DNA of 11,183 nucleotides from Patescibacteria group bacterium (GTDB lineage: Bacteria; Patescibacteriota; Minisyncoccia; Phycocordibacterales; UBA2100). Below are positions 5,140 through 10,901 of the stretch, piece after piece. A program made the position numbers and the translations under genes. Position 1 is the stretch's first letter. The number at the start of each line of letters is the position of its first letter. The stretch lies in the NCBI GenBank assembly GCA_024654485.1, contig JANLHO010000002.1:1-11183 (forward strand). Direction: 5' to 3'. The notes under the pieces are model-generated. The model saw nothing but the letters and a program-made list of their open reading frames with translations, did no database searches and was not told where the DNA came from.

Positions 5140-5162
5140 GTCTGCGTACCCAATTAGTTAGT

Positions 5163-5258
5163 ATGAAAAAACTTTCTTCTCGCGCCGGTATTTTCTGTGG
5201 AGCGCCTCAGGCCTTTATTCCCGAGATATCAAGACTCGTAGTTTCGTCGCGCACATAA
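5163..5258 (+). CDS. Possible 31-aa leader ORF upstream of rny
   Basis: ATG at 5163 opens a 31-codon frame (MKKLSSRAGIFCGAPQAF...) ending TAA at 5256-5258, 32 nt before the rny start. It lies inside the predicted rny leader, about 17 nt from the predicted transcript start. No Shine-Dalgarno is present and the peptide matches nothing I know. It may be chance, or an upstream ORF affecting rny expression. Confidence 0.2.
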   Translation: MKKLSSRAGIFCGAPQAFIPEISRLVVSSRT

Positions 5259-5272
5259 GCTAGAGAACCGAC

Positions 5273-5288
5273 GCGTGGGAAACCACGC
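5273..5288 (+). promoter_or_regulatory. GAAA-tetraloop hairpin two bases before the rny start codon
   Basis: GCGTGG (5273-5278) and CCACGC (5283-5288) form a perfect 6-bp stem capped by GAAA, a very stable GNRA loop. Only AT separates it from ATG 5291, and it occupies the position of a Shine-Dalgarno. It would be expected to affect ribosome entry or act as a binding/cleavage site; the effect is inferred. Confidence 0.5.
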
Positions 5289-5290
5289 AT

Positions 5291-6820
5291 ATGTCATTAA
5301 AAGTCATTTTACTTCTGCTCGCCAGTGCGGGCGTTATCGGTATTGCGGTCGGGTATTTCCTGCGCATGATTATTCTCTTGGGCCAACGCGGCTCCATGGA
5401 GATACAGATCCGCAAGATGATGCTTGATGCGGAAGAGAAATCCAAGAAGATACTCTCGGAAGCGGAGGCACGCGCCAAAGAGCGCGAAAACCAGATATCC
5501 GGTGAATTAAAAGAGCGCGAACGCGAGCTAAAAGCTACGGAAGAGAGATTCGTGCGCAAGGAGGACCTGCTGGACAAGAGGCAGACCAACCTTGACGCCG
5601 AGCAGGAATCTCTCGCGAAAAAAGAAGAGGCCGTAAAGGCGGCGGAAGAGGAGGCCAAGAGGCTTGTGCTTGAGCAACAGGAAAAGCTTGAGAAGGTCGC
5701 GGGCCTCTCGTCCAAGGAAGCGCGGGACGAGCTCATCCGATCCATAGAGAAGCAGTATGAATCAGATATAGAGGGTCGGATGCGCAAGCTGGAGATAGAA
5801 GGCAACGAGCGGCTGGAGAGGAGGGCGCAGGAGATACTCACGACGTCCGTGCACCGACTCGGCAACTCCGTCGTCTCCGACGTCTTGGCGACCACCATCT
5901 CCCTCCCTTCGGACGAGATAAAGGGCAAAATAATCGGCAAAGAGGGTCGCAACATCCGCGCCTTTGAGCGTGCGACCGGCGTGGACGTTATCGTGGATGA
6001 TACGCCGGGGACCATCACGCTATCTTCTTACGACCCTGTCCGCCGGCAGATAGCGCGAATCGCGCTTGAGAACCTCATCATAGACGGCCGCATACAGCCG
6101 GCGAAAATAGAGGAGGCCGTCCAGAAGGCCGAGGCCGAGCTCAACACCATTATTAAAAAGAAAGGCACGGAAGCCGCCTACGAGGCACGGGTGCAGAACA
6201 TTGACCCAAAGCTCCTGCAGATACTGGGGCGGCTCTACTTCCGTACCAGCTACGGGCAGAACGTCTTGGACCACTCCGTAGAGGTCGCGCACCTCGCGGG
6301 CATGCTCGCGGAAGAGCTGGGTGCCGATGCGGCAGTCGCGCGCGCAGGAGCTCTCTTCCACGACGTCGGCAAGGCGGTAGACCATGAGGTCCCCGGCACG
6401 CACGTGGAGATAGGGCGACGCATCCTGCAGAAATTCGGCGTTGATGAGGCCGTAATAAAGGCGATGCAGGCGCACCACGAGGAATATCCCTACGAGACGC
6501 CGGAGAGCATGATAGTGCAGGTGGCAGACGCCATTTCCGGCGGCCGCCCCGGCGCTCGGCGCGACTCTGTGGAAAACTACATCAAGCGTCTTGAGGAGCT
6601 TGAGGCTATCGCCAATCAGGAGCCCGGCGTGGAGAAGAGCTACGCTATCGCGGCCGGCCGCGAAATCCGCGTTATCGTGAAGCCGGAGGATATCTCCGAC
6701 TTGGAGGCACGCAAATTAGCCAGAGATATAGCGGATAAAATAGAGAAAGAGCTTCAGTACCCGGGAGAGATAAAGGTCAGCGTGATACGAGAAACCCGTA
6801 TCATAGAATACGCCCGCTAA
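5291..6820 (+). CDS. rny: Ribonuclease Y
   Basis: 509 aa, normal for RNase Y, the membrane-bound endoribonuclease that starts mRNA decay in many bacteria lacking RNase E. Residues about 4-30 form one transmembrane helix. Residues 35-185 are a highly charged coiled coil. A KH RNA-binding domain follows, with the GXXG loop GKEG at 216-219 in KIIGKEGRNIRAFE. The HD hydrolase domain carries His328 (LDHSVEVAHLAG), the His357-Asp358 pair (LFHDVGKAVDHE) and Asp413 (VADAISGGRPG), all expected metal ligands. The C-terminal region ends in the typical VIRETRIIEYAR. ATG 5291 places the membrane helix at the extreme N-terminus as in the family. No Shine-Dalgarno precedes it; a stable hairpin does, suggesting leader-mediated control. 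Confidence 0.97.
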   Translation: MSLKVILLLLASAGVIGIAVGYFLRMIILLGQRGSMEIQIRKMMLDAEEKSKKILSEAEARAKERENQISGELKERERELKATEERFVRKEDLLDKRQTNLDAEQESLAKKEEAVKAAEEEAKRLVLEQQEKLEKVAGLSSKEARDELIRSIEKQYESDIEGRMRKLEIEGNERLERRAQEILTTSVHRLGNSVVSDVLATTISLPSDEIKGKIIGKEGRNIRAFERATGVDVIVDDTPGTITLSSYDPVRRQIARIALENLIIDGRIQPAKIEEAVQKAEAELNTIIKKKGTEAAYEARVQNIDPKLLQILGRLYFRTSYGQNVLDHSVEVAHLAGMLAEELGADAAVARAGALFHDVGKAVDHEVPGTHVEIGRRILQKFGVDEAVIKAMQAHHEEYPYETPESMIVQVADAISGGRPGARRDSVENYIKRLEELEAIANQEPGVEKSYAIAAGREIRVIVKPEDISDLEARKLARDIADKIEKELQYPGEIKVSVIRETRIIEYAR

Positions 6821-6844
6821 TCCCCATGGTAGCCCCGATATTGA

Positions 6845-6869
6845 GCGCGCGGAGCGCGCCTTGCGCAAG
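6845..6869. other. GC-rich dyads between rny and the HU gene
   Basis: GCGCGC (6845-6850) can pair with GCGCGC (6854-6859), followed by the 10-bp palindrome CTTGCGCAAG (6860-6869). They lie 25 bp after the rny stop and may slow polymerase, but no T-run follows, so I do not call a terminator. Confidence 0.3.
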
Positions 6870-6923
6870 CGCGTACAAGACCACTTTACTAGACCCATTT
6901 GTGGATTGCTGGTTTTCCCTCTG

Positions 6924-6951
6924 TTGACAGGCCGGATAATTGGCTCAAAAT
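6924..6951 (+). promoter_or_regulatory. Likely promoter of the HU gene
   Basis: A perfect TTGACA (6924-6929) is followed after 16 bp by CAAAAT (6946-6951), a moderate -10, giving a leader of about 45 nt. An alternative -10, TTAAAT (6988-6993), lies 9 nt before the ATG, matching the leaderless layout elsewhere, but lacks a clear -35. Confidence 0.45.
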
Positions 6952-7002
6952 GGTTACTATAGTGAGGTCGAGTGCGATTTAGTCATTTTAAATTCAAAAG
7001 CC

Positions 7003-7281
7003 ATGGCAAACAAAATGGATTTGGTAGAGAAAGTAGCCGCCACGATCGGATGCACGAAAGCCGACGGGGAGCGGGCGGTAGAAGCGGTCATTGATATGAT
7101 CACCCAAACGCTGAAGGGCGGTCAGGAGGTTTCTATCGCGGGTCTGGGCATCTTTGAGGCGAAGATGCGAGCGGGCCGCACCGGCAGGAACCCCCGCACC
7201 GGCGAGACCATCCAGATAGCGGCGATGCGCGTACCAAAATTCCGCGCTTCAAAGACCCTGAAGGATGCGGTGAAGCAATAA
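7003..7281 (+). CDS. HU-family DNA-binding protein
   Basis: 92 aa, typical for HU/IHF-type nucleoid proteins that bend and compact DNA as dimers. MANKMDLVEKVAATIGCTKADGERA is the N-terminal helical dimer core, followed by GLGIFEAKMRAGRTGRNP and TGETIQIAA, the beta arm that embraces the minor groove, with the conserved intercalating proline at residue 64 in RNPRTGE. The C-terminus VPKFRASKTLKDAV is standard. The open frame extends upstream to a TTG at 6940, but the family starts at MANK (7003), and the extra residues do not resemble HU. The gene ends 19 bp before a strong terminator and appears monocistronic. HU versus IHF subtype cannot be settled here. Confidence 0.95.
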   Translation: MANKMDLVEKVAATIGCTKADGERAVEAVIDMITQTLKGGQEVSIAGLGIFEAKMRAGRTGRNPRTGETIQIAAMRVPKFRASKTLKDAVKQ

Positions 7282-7299
7282 AGTATTGCGGAGCACGAC

Positions 7300-7324
7300 A
7301 AAAGCCGCCCCGTGGGCGGCTTTT
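7300..7324. terminator. Strong intrinsic terminator, probably bidirectional
   Basis: A perfect 11-bp stem (AAAAGCCGCCC at 7300-7310 with its complement at 7314-7324) closes on a 3-nt loop and ends in TTTT on both strands. It terminates the HU transcript on the plus strand and the convergent tRNA-Gly on the minus strand. Confidence 0.9.
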
Positions 7325-7332
7325 GCGTTTTG

Positions 7333-7403
7333 TGCGGGATGCCGGAATCGAACCGGCGACTAAAACTTGGAAGGTTCTCGTTTTACCACTAAACTAATCC
7401 CGC
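7333..7403 (-). tRNA. tRNA-Gly (anticodon UCC)
   Basis: Acceptor arms GCGGGAT and ATCCCGC, D arm GTTT...AAAC, anticodon loop CTTCCAA giving UCC, and T arm GCCGG-TTCGATT-CCGGC form a complete 71-nt cloverleaf. CCA is not encoded after the discriminator A. It converges on the HU gene with the terminator between them. Confidence 0.95.
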
Positions 7404-7413
7404 GAATGGAGAA

Positions 7414-7464
7414 AGCATACACCGATATACGTCTTTTGCGAAAAGTCCGCAAACCGCGTATATT
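7414..7464. promoter_or_regulatory. Back-to-back promoters sharing a -35 region (tRNA-Gly and protease)
   Basis: Plus strand: TTGCGA (7436-7441), 17 bp, TATATT (7459-7464), then 8 nt to the protease ATG at 7473. Minus strand: TTCGCA (7442-7437), 17 bp, TATGCT (7419-7414), then about 10 nt to the tRNA 5' end. The two -35 hexamers overlap by five bases, so both promoters cannot be occupied at once. Confidence 0.6.
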
Positions 7465-7472
7465 TGTGAGCC

Positions 7473-8696
7473 ATGAACCCTCGTCTTCGCTCTTCCCTCT
7501 CTCATATATTAGCGCTCGCTCTGCTCGTCGGCGCGCTTTTTTTCCTGATCAATTTGCGCGTCGCCGAGGGGCCCTCTGCGGCGGCTCCGACCCCGACCGA
7601 CGCAAATTCGCAGACAGCATCCGTGGCGCAGACCGCACCTGCCGAGGCAATCGCTTCCTCCACGCCATCTGTGCCCTCCTTAGAGACCGCCCCAAAGCAG
7701 GAGCCGGACGTCCCATCTTCCCGCGAGACGCCAGCCCCTCATGAAGCACCCGCCCCCTCCCCGGCAGACCCCACATACGAGGCTCAACAAAGCCAAGATA
7801 ATGCGGGTGTGGAGGTGACGCGCGTAGAGAATCCCTACCCCTTTCCGGCCGTATCTTTTGATATCACCAACACTGCCGCCCGCAATGCACTCGTCAACAT
7901 CTTGTGCATGCCACACTCCGGAAGTTTGCGCCCTATATCCGGAAGCGGAGTAATCGTAGACCCGCGCGGCGTTATCCTCACCAATGCGCATGTGGCGCAG
8001 TACGTGCTGCTGTCCGAAAGTTCGCAGATAGACCTCTCTTGCTACATCCGCTCCGGCTCTCCGGCTGTCGCGGAGTGGACCGCCGTGGTGCTGTACATAC
8101 CGCCCGCGTGGGTGCAAGAGCACGCTAGCGAGATATCCATACCAAATCCCAAGGGGACCGGCGAGCACGACTACGCGCTCCTTCTCATCGCCGGCGATCT
8201 GGACGGTATGCCGACGGGGAGCGCCTTCCCGCACTTGAGCATGGATACGCGCGAGGGTATCGCCTTCGTGGACGACTCCATACTCGCGGCTAGTTATCCG
8301 GTAGAGTTCGCCGGCGGCATCGCCGCGCAATACAATCTGTATGCCGCTTCCTCGGTCACAACCGTAAAGCAGTTACTGACCTTTGATTCCGGAACCATAG
8401 ACCTCCTCTCGCTCGGCGGCATTATAGGGGCGCAAAGCGGCTCGTCGGGTGGCGCGGTTATCAACGCGTGGGGCTATCTCGTCGGGATAATTGCGACTAC
8501 CAGCGAGGGCGACACCACGGCCACCCGCGACCTGCGGGCGCTCACCCTGAGCTATATCAATAGGGACATCACCGCGCAGACGGGCAAGGGACTCAAGGAT
8601 ATTCTTGCGGGCAGCGTGTACTCCGAGGCGCAAAACTTCACCCGCAACGTCGCCCCCGGCCTGATAGACATCTATCTCAAAGCGCTATCCCGCTGA
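7473..8696 (+). CDS. Membrane-anchored trypsin-like (S1/DegP-type) serine protease
   Basis: 407 aa. Residues 11-28 form an uncleaved-looking N-terminal transmembrane anchor; 30-115 is a Pro/Ala/Ser/Glu-rich linker; 125-365 is a chymotrypsin-fold protease. The triad is visible: His173 in GVILTNAHVA, Asp233 in GEHDYALLLI, and Ser325 in GAQSGSSGGAVIN, with the classic GxSGG. Cys145 and Cys190 could form a disulfide outside the cell. No PDZ domain follows, unlike DegP/HtrA; the C-terminus is short and helical. It probably acts at the outer face of the membrane in protein quality control or processing; substrates are unknown. The start fits TATATT 8 nt upstream with no Shine-Dalgarno. Confidence 0.88.
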   Translation: MNPRLRSSLSHILALALLVGALFFLINLRVAEGPSAAAPTPTDANSQTASVAQTAPAEAIASSTPSVPSLETAPKQEPDVPSSRETPAPHEAPAPSPADPTYEAQQSQDNAGVEVTRVENPYPFPAVSFDITNTAARNALVNILCMPHSGSLRPISGSGVIVDPRGVILTNAHVAQYVLLSESSQIDLSCYIRSGSPAVAEWTAVVLYIPPAWVQEHASEISIPNPKGTGEHDYALLLIAGDLDGMPTGSAFPHLSMDTREGIAFVDDSILAASYPVEFAGGIAAQYNLYAASSVTTVKQLLTFDSGTIDLLSLGGIIGAQSGSSGGAVINAWGYLVGIIATTSEGDTTATRDLRALTLSYINRDITAQTGKGLKDILAGSVYSEAQNFTRNVAPGLIDIYLKALSR

Positions 8697-8741
8697 ACAC
8701 CTCCCGCAAGGTACCTCGCGGATCTGAAAGAAAGCCACATT

Positions 8742-8812
8742 TCGGGGCGCCGAGAATCGAACTCGGTCTACGTGCTCCCAAAGCACGCGTACTACCGGTA
8801 TACTACGCCCCG
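8742..8812 (-). tRNA. tRNA-Pro (anticodon UGG)
   Basis: Acceptor arms CGGGGCG and CGCCCCG, D arm GTAT/GTAC, anticodon stem CGTGC/GCACG with loop TTTGGGA giving UGG, and T arm CCGAG-TTCGATT-CTCGG complete a 71-nt cloverleaf with discriminator A. CCA is not encoded. No clear promoter is seen just upstream; it could be read from yraN 115 bp away. Confidence 0.95.
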
Positions 8813-8825
8813 CCTTCGTCCGTGC

Positions 8826-8853
8826 GGCGGACTTCGGAGGGCCGGAGCCCGCC
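8826..8853. repeat. Strong hairpin between yraN and tRNA-Pro
   Basis: GGCGG (8826-8830) pairs with CCGCC (8849-8853), and CTTCGG (8832-8837) with CCGGAG (8842-8847), around a 4-nt loop, with one mismatch (8831/8848). The sequence style resembles the dispersed Parcubacteria hairpins. It could be a processing or pausing element between yraN and the tRNA. Confidence 0.4.
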
Positions 8854-8895
8854 ATGAAATCGGCAATACGGATTCACGCGAATACTACCACGAAT

Positions 8896-8931
8896 CTAAA
8901 GGACACGATATCGGACATCTTTGTCCTTTAG
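8896..8931 (-). repeat. 10-bp hairpin over the yraN stop codon (copy 1 of a flanking hairpin pair)
   Basis: CTAAAGGACA (8896-8905) is the reverse complement of 8922-8931; the yraN stop (8930-8928) lies within the stem. Read on the minus strand it shares AAAGGACA, AAGATGT and GTGTCCTTTA, in that order, with the hairpin at 9468-9504. It may end or stabilise the yraN message, but the U-tract is short. Confidence 0.5.
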
Positions 8932-9341
8932 AGATTGTCTTCCAGAGCTTGTCCGAAATAACGGCATTTGGCCGTCCTTGTCCTATTGTCCAGAATGACT
9001 CCCACCACGTCTATCTGGTATTCCCTTTCGTCTTTCATGTTCTCCATATAGAGCATCGCTGTACGGGCCAGCTTCCGTAGCTTGCGCAGATCCACAAGCT
9101 CCTCCGGCACATAGTCCCTTTCACGTGAAATGTCACCGTCACGGCCACGCGGTTCACGTGTAACGGATTTCACCTCCACGAAGTGCACCCTGCCCTCACG
9201 CTCAGCTATAATGTCAATTTCACCCCATTTCTTGCTGTAATTCCTCTCTAATACGACAAATCCCCTGCCTTTTAGGAAGCGACAGGCTATATCTTCCCCC
9301 AAATTACCCACTTTCTTCCGGGCAGTAGTGCGCTTGGTCAC
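8928..9341 (-). CDS. yraN: YraN/UPF0102-family putative endonuclease
   Basis: 137 aa. The order GEDIACRFLKGRGFVVLERNY, then WGEIDIIAEREG and VHFVEVKS, is the UPF0102 signature and has the PD-(D/E)xK nuclease layout: Glu16, Asp43, and Glu56-x-Lys58. Members are thought to be Holliday-junction-resolvase-like nucleases; the physiological role is not established. The start is GTG at 9341-9339, supported by CATAAT (9353-9348) ending 6 nt upstream with no Shine-Dalgarno, another leaderless arrangement. Compared with the family, residues 62-80 (RGRDGDISRERDYVPEEL) form a longer charged insertion. The coding region contains two CACGTG palindromes of parS type, and a related hairpin lies on each side of the gene. 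Confidence 0.9.
   Translation of the reverse strand: MTKRTTARKKVGNLGEDIACRFLKGRGFVVLERNYSKKWGEIDIIAEREGRVHFVEVKSVTREPRGRDGDISRERDYVPEELVDLRKLRKLARTAMLYMENMKDEREYQIDVVGVILDNRTRTAKCRYFGQALEDNL
9117..9165. other. Two parS-like palindromes inside yraN
   Basis: TTTCACGTGAAA (9119-9130) is a perfect palindrome and the core of the bacterial parS site (consensus TGTTNCACGTGAAACA). A second, TTCACGTGTAAC (9153-9164), follows 22 bp later. They match 11 and 12 of the 15 defined consensus positions. parS sites do occur inside genes; binding by ParB is not shown. Confidence 0.35.
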
Positions 9342-9347
9342 GCATAT

Positions 9348-9353
9348 ATTATG
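9348..9353 (-). promoter_or_regulatory. -10 box of yraN (leaderless)
   Basis: CATAAT on the minus strand ends 6 nt before the GTG start. A good -35 is not visible; the expected position falls next to the parS-like palindrome at 9373-9388, so a protein bound there could control yraN. Confidence 0.45.
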
Positions 9354-9372
9354 GCACGATTTGTCGGGACAT

Positions 9373-9388
9373 TATTTCACGTGTAACG
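9373..9388 (-). other. Best parS-like site, upstream of yraN
   Basis: On the minus strand CGTTACACGTGAAATA matches 13 of the 15 defined positions of the parS consensus TGTTNCACGTGAAACA. Its TTCACGTGTAAC core is identical to that at 9153-9164, 223 bp away. Confidence 0.4.
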
Positions 9389-9467
9389 TGCCTATTTATG
9401 TTACGAAGTAACTATTCTCTTGTATATTAGAGCCGTATAATGAGATTCCGTCAGTATTCCCCTTGGA

Positions 9468-9504
9468 AAAGGACACGTCCAAGATGTACATGTCCGTGTC
9501 CTTT
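9468..9504. repeat. 10-bp hairpin (copy 2 of the pair flanking yraN)
   Basis: AAAGGACACG (9468-9477) is the exact reverse complement of 9495-9504. It shares ordered blocks (AAAGGACA, AAGATGT, GTGTCCTTTA) with the reverse complement of 8896-8931, differing by a 5-bp insertion and a variable 8-bp segment. Confidence 0.55.
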
Positions 9505-9532
9505 ATCCCCACTATCCCCATAGTTTTCCACA
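9503..9532 (+). other. Three DnaA-box-like 9-mers in tandem
   Basis: TTATCCCCA (9503-9511), CTATCCCCA (9512-9520) and TTTTCCACA (9524-9532) run in the same direction, the first two touching. They differ from TTATCCACA by one, two and one base. Same-strand clustering in a non-coding gap next to parS-like sites suggests an origin-type or DnaA-regulated element, but none is an exact match. Confidence 0.3.
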
Positions 9533-9570
9533 GATGCCCCTAATCTCTCTCTGTATGAGGAGTTGGGGAG

Positions 9571-9599
9571 ATATCGGGAGTTACGAACTCCCGATATTT
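9571..9599 (+). terminator. Terminator-like 12-bp perfect stem
   Basis: ATATCGGGAGTT (9571-9582) pairs perfectly with 9586-9597 around a 3-nt ACG loop, followed by TTGTGTT. The stem is very strong; the U-tract is interrupted. It could end a small upstream transcript or be a dyad operator, as TTGACC begins only 6 bp later. Confidence 0.45.
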
Positions 9600-9613
9600 G
9601 TGTTGACCGGACT

Positions 9614-9633
9614 TTGGCGCATATTGGCGCATA
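9614..9633 (+). repeat. Tandem 10-bp repeat before the secreted-protein gene
   Basis: TTGGCGCATA occurs twice head to tail (9614-9623, 9624-9633), followed by a partial third start (ATTGGC). A 10-bp period places both on one helix face. It follows TTGACC (9603-9608), so it could be a regulator site near a promoter; the promoter itself is not clear. Confidence 0.4.
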
Positions 9634-9703
9634 ATTGGCCCCAGCAGCACAACACACTTTCGCCCTTGACGCCAACATCACATCCATACTAGCTTTGCGA
9701 CAT

Positions 9704-10699
9704 ATGCACAGTATCTCTGGCGTCGCCATCCGTGTCGTGTGCTATGGGCTGGCCGTGGCGGTGCTCGTCGTCGCTGTGGGAGGCATGCCCGGAAGCGCAT
9801 CAGCCGAGGTGATGGCCACCGTAAATCAACAGATACTCCCGCCCGGGGTCAATACTTGCCCGCAGGTAACCGCTACCAATTTCACACCATATATATACGA
9901 CAACGCACTCCACTCCTTTGAGTTCACGATGCCGGATGCCTCCTACGTGGCAATAATAGGCTCGGTGGGGGACAAGAGCATCCCTCTGCGATATATGACG
10001 CGTCGCATGGACGCAAGCGGCACTCTCCGCATACATGTAGATACGGAGACTACCTCTATCGTCGGATCGCTGCCTATACAGGTAACGATGCTTTCTACGC
10101 ACGGCGCGGGAACGCCCGTATGTGTATCTATAGCATCGGCAACACTCGGCTCCGGTGTCGTACCGGCTACGGTGGCCGCGACTCCCGCTCCCGTAGCGTC
10201 TTCGCCGACCCCCATTTCATCCTCGGACATGCCGGATCAGACGGGCACTACGGCTTCCGACAGCGATGTGGACGATGAGACTGCGACGAGCGGGGCACCG
10301 ACTTCCTCCGCCGCCGCCGTGTCCGGTATAATGAAGAACGCATTCGCCGGCCTTTGTGCCACATCAGAAGGGGATTACCGCCTGTGGCTCGTACTTCTTG
10401 TCCTTTATGTCCTAATGATAGCGGGGCTCTTGTGGCCCGAATGGCCGACAGCGTGGTCGTGGGTGCGCGCGCCTGCGTGGCTTGCGGTATGGATACTGAC
10501 GCCGCTGGTACTCCTTCTGGCCTTCTGGTACTTCGTGCCTGCGTGCCGCTCTGTCATCTGGATGCTGATCGCCGCAGTAGTGATAGGGGCGGCTGGTCTC
10601 TTCGCGGCATTCCGCAATCATCCGCGCGTGGCACGCCTACTTCTCCTTGAAGACAAGTCGTCATCTACCATCATCACGCCTCCGCCTCCGATGAAATAG
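9704..10699 (+). CDS. Secreted/membrane protein with signal peptide and three C-terminal TM helices, unknown function
   Basis: 331 aa. A signal peptide (about 1-34) ends in the AxA-type site SASA before Glu35. Residues 40-150 look like a beta-rich extracellular domain with Cys52 and Cys140 available for a disulfide. Residues 150-210 are a Ser/Thr/Pro/Ala-rich linker. Three hydrophobic helices follow at about 226-244, 257-278 and 284-303, then a short tail ending in a PPPP run. No family is recognised; the layout suggests a surface domain tethered to a small membrane module. The frame opens at a TTG (9635), but ATG 9704 puts the signal peptide at the N-terminus. No Shine-Dalgarno; TTGACG (9666-9671), 18 bp and TAGCTT (9690-9695), 8 nt before the ATG, is a weak leaderless promoter candidate. 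Confidence 0.8.
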   Translation: MHSISGVAIRVVCYGLAVAVLVVAVGGMPGSASAEVMATVNQQILPPGVNTCPQVTATNFTPYIYDNALHSFEFTMPDASYVAIIGSVGDKSIPLRYMTRRMDASGTLRIHVDTETTSIVGSLPIQVTMLSTHGAGTPVCVSIASATLGSGVVPATVAATPAPVASSPTPISSSDMPDQTGTTASDSDVDDETATSGAPTSSAAAVSGIMKNAFAGLCATSEGDYRLWLVLLVLYVLMIAGLLWPEWPTAWSWVRAPAWLAVWILTPLVLLLAFWYFVPACRSVIWMLIAAVVIGAAGLFAAFRNHPRVARLLLLEDKSSSTIITPPPPMK

Positions 10700-10732
10700 G
10701 TAGCTTCTCGGCGCTCTCACTACGGCGAGACG

Positions 10733-10760
10733 TTGCTGACTGCGCGACATACGCTATAAT
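10733..10760 (+). promoter_or_regulatory. Promoter of the tRNA-Gly/tRNA-Arg pair
   Basis: TTGCTG (10733-10738), a 16-bp spacer and a perfect TATAAT (10755-10760) end 11 nt before tRNA-Gly. This is the best -10 in the window, as expected for a stable RNA promoter. Confidence 0.7.
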
Positions 10761-10771
10761 CCAGCCGTATC

Positions 10772-10842
10772 GCGGGTATAGTTTAATGGCAGAACGACTG
10801 GTTGCCAATCAGTCGGCGGGAGTTCGATTCTCCCTACCCGCA
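10772..10842 (+). tRNA. tRNA-Gly (anticodon GCC)
   Basis: Acceptor arms GCGGGTA and TACCCGC, D arm GTTT...GAAC, anticodon stem ACTGG/TCAGT with loop TTGCCAA giving GCC, and T loop TTCGATT make a full 71-nt cloverleaf with discriminator A. The next bases are CCG, so CCA is not encoded. It complements the UCC isoacceptor at 7333-7403. Confidence 0.95.
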
Positions 10843-10868
10843 CCGAATAAAAGTGTCCCCGCACTAGA

Positions 10869-10896
10869 TTGTCGGGCTTCAAGCGCGTATTATGCG
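10869..10896 (+). promoter_or_regulatory. Possible separate promoter of tRNA-Arg
   Basis: TTGTCG (10869-10874), 16 bp and TATGCG (10891-10896) end 5 nt before tRNA-Arg. The match is moderate and the gene may equally be co-transcribed with tRNA-Gly 59 bp upstream. Confidence 0.35.
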
Positions 10897-10901
10897 GATG
10901 C

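Larger units (their letters stand above)
9436..9600 (+). ncRNA. Candidate small RNA between yraN and the secreted protein
   Basis: TATAAT at 9436-9441 (with a poor -35, CTATTC at 9412-9417, 18-bp spacer) could start an RNA near 9448. It would contain the hairpin 9468-9504, a CCCC/GGGG-closed stem (9537-9540 with 9565-9568), and end at the terminator-like stem 9571-9597. There is no open frame. The weak -35 keeps this tentative. Confidence 0.3.

Noticed and set aside
5260..6018. Long minus-strand Ser-rich frame opposite rny
   Set aside because: It is the antisense shadow of the charged coiled coil of RNase Y; composition (Ser/Arg/Phe runs) is typical of such shadows.
6568..6576. TGTGGAAAA (DnaA-box-like on the minus strand) in rny
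   Set aside because: It lies isolated inside conserved rny coding sequence, so chance plus codon constraint explains it.
6940..7002. TTG start giving a 113-aa HU protein
   Set aside because: The first 21 residues do not resemble HU; the family begins at MANK (7003).
8704..8721. CCGC...GCGG dyad after the protease gene as a terminator
   Set aside because: The stem is short with mismatches and no T-run follows.
9635..9703. TTG start for the secreted protein
   Set aside because: It would bury the signal peptide 23 residues inside; ATG 9704 gives a standard signal sequence.
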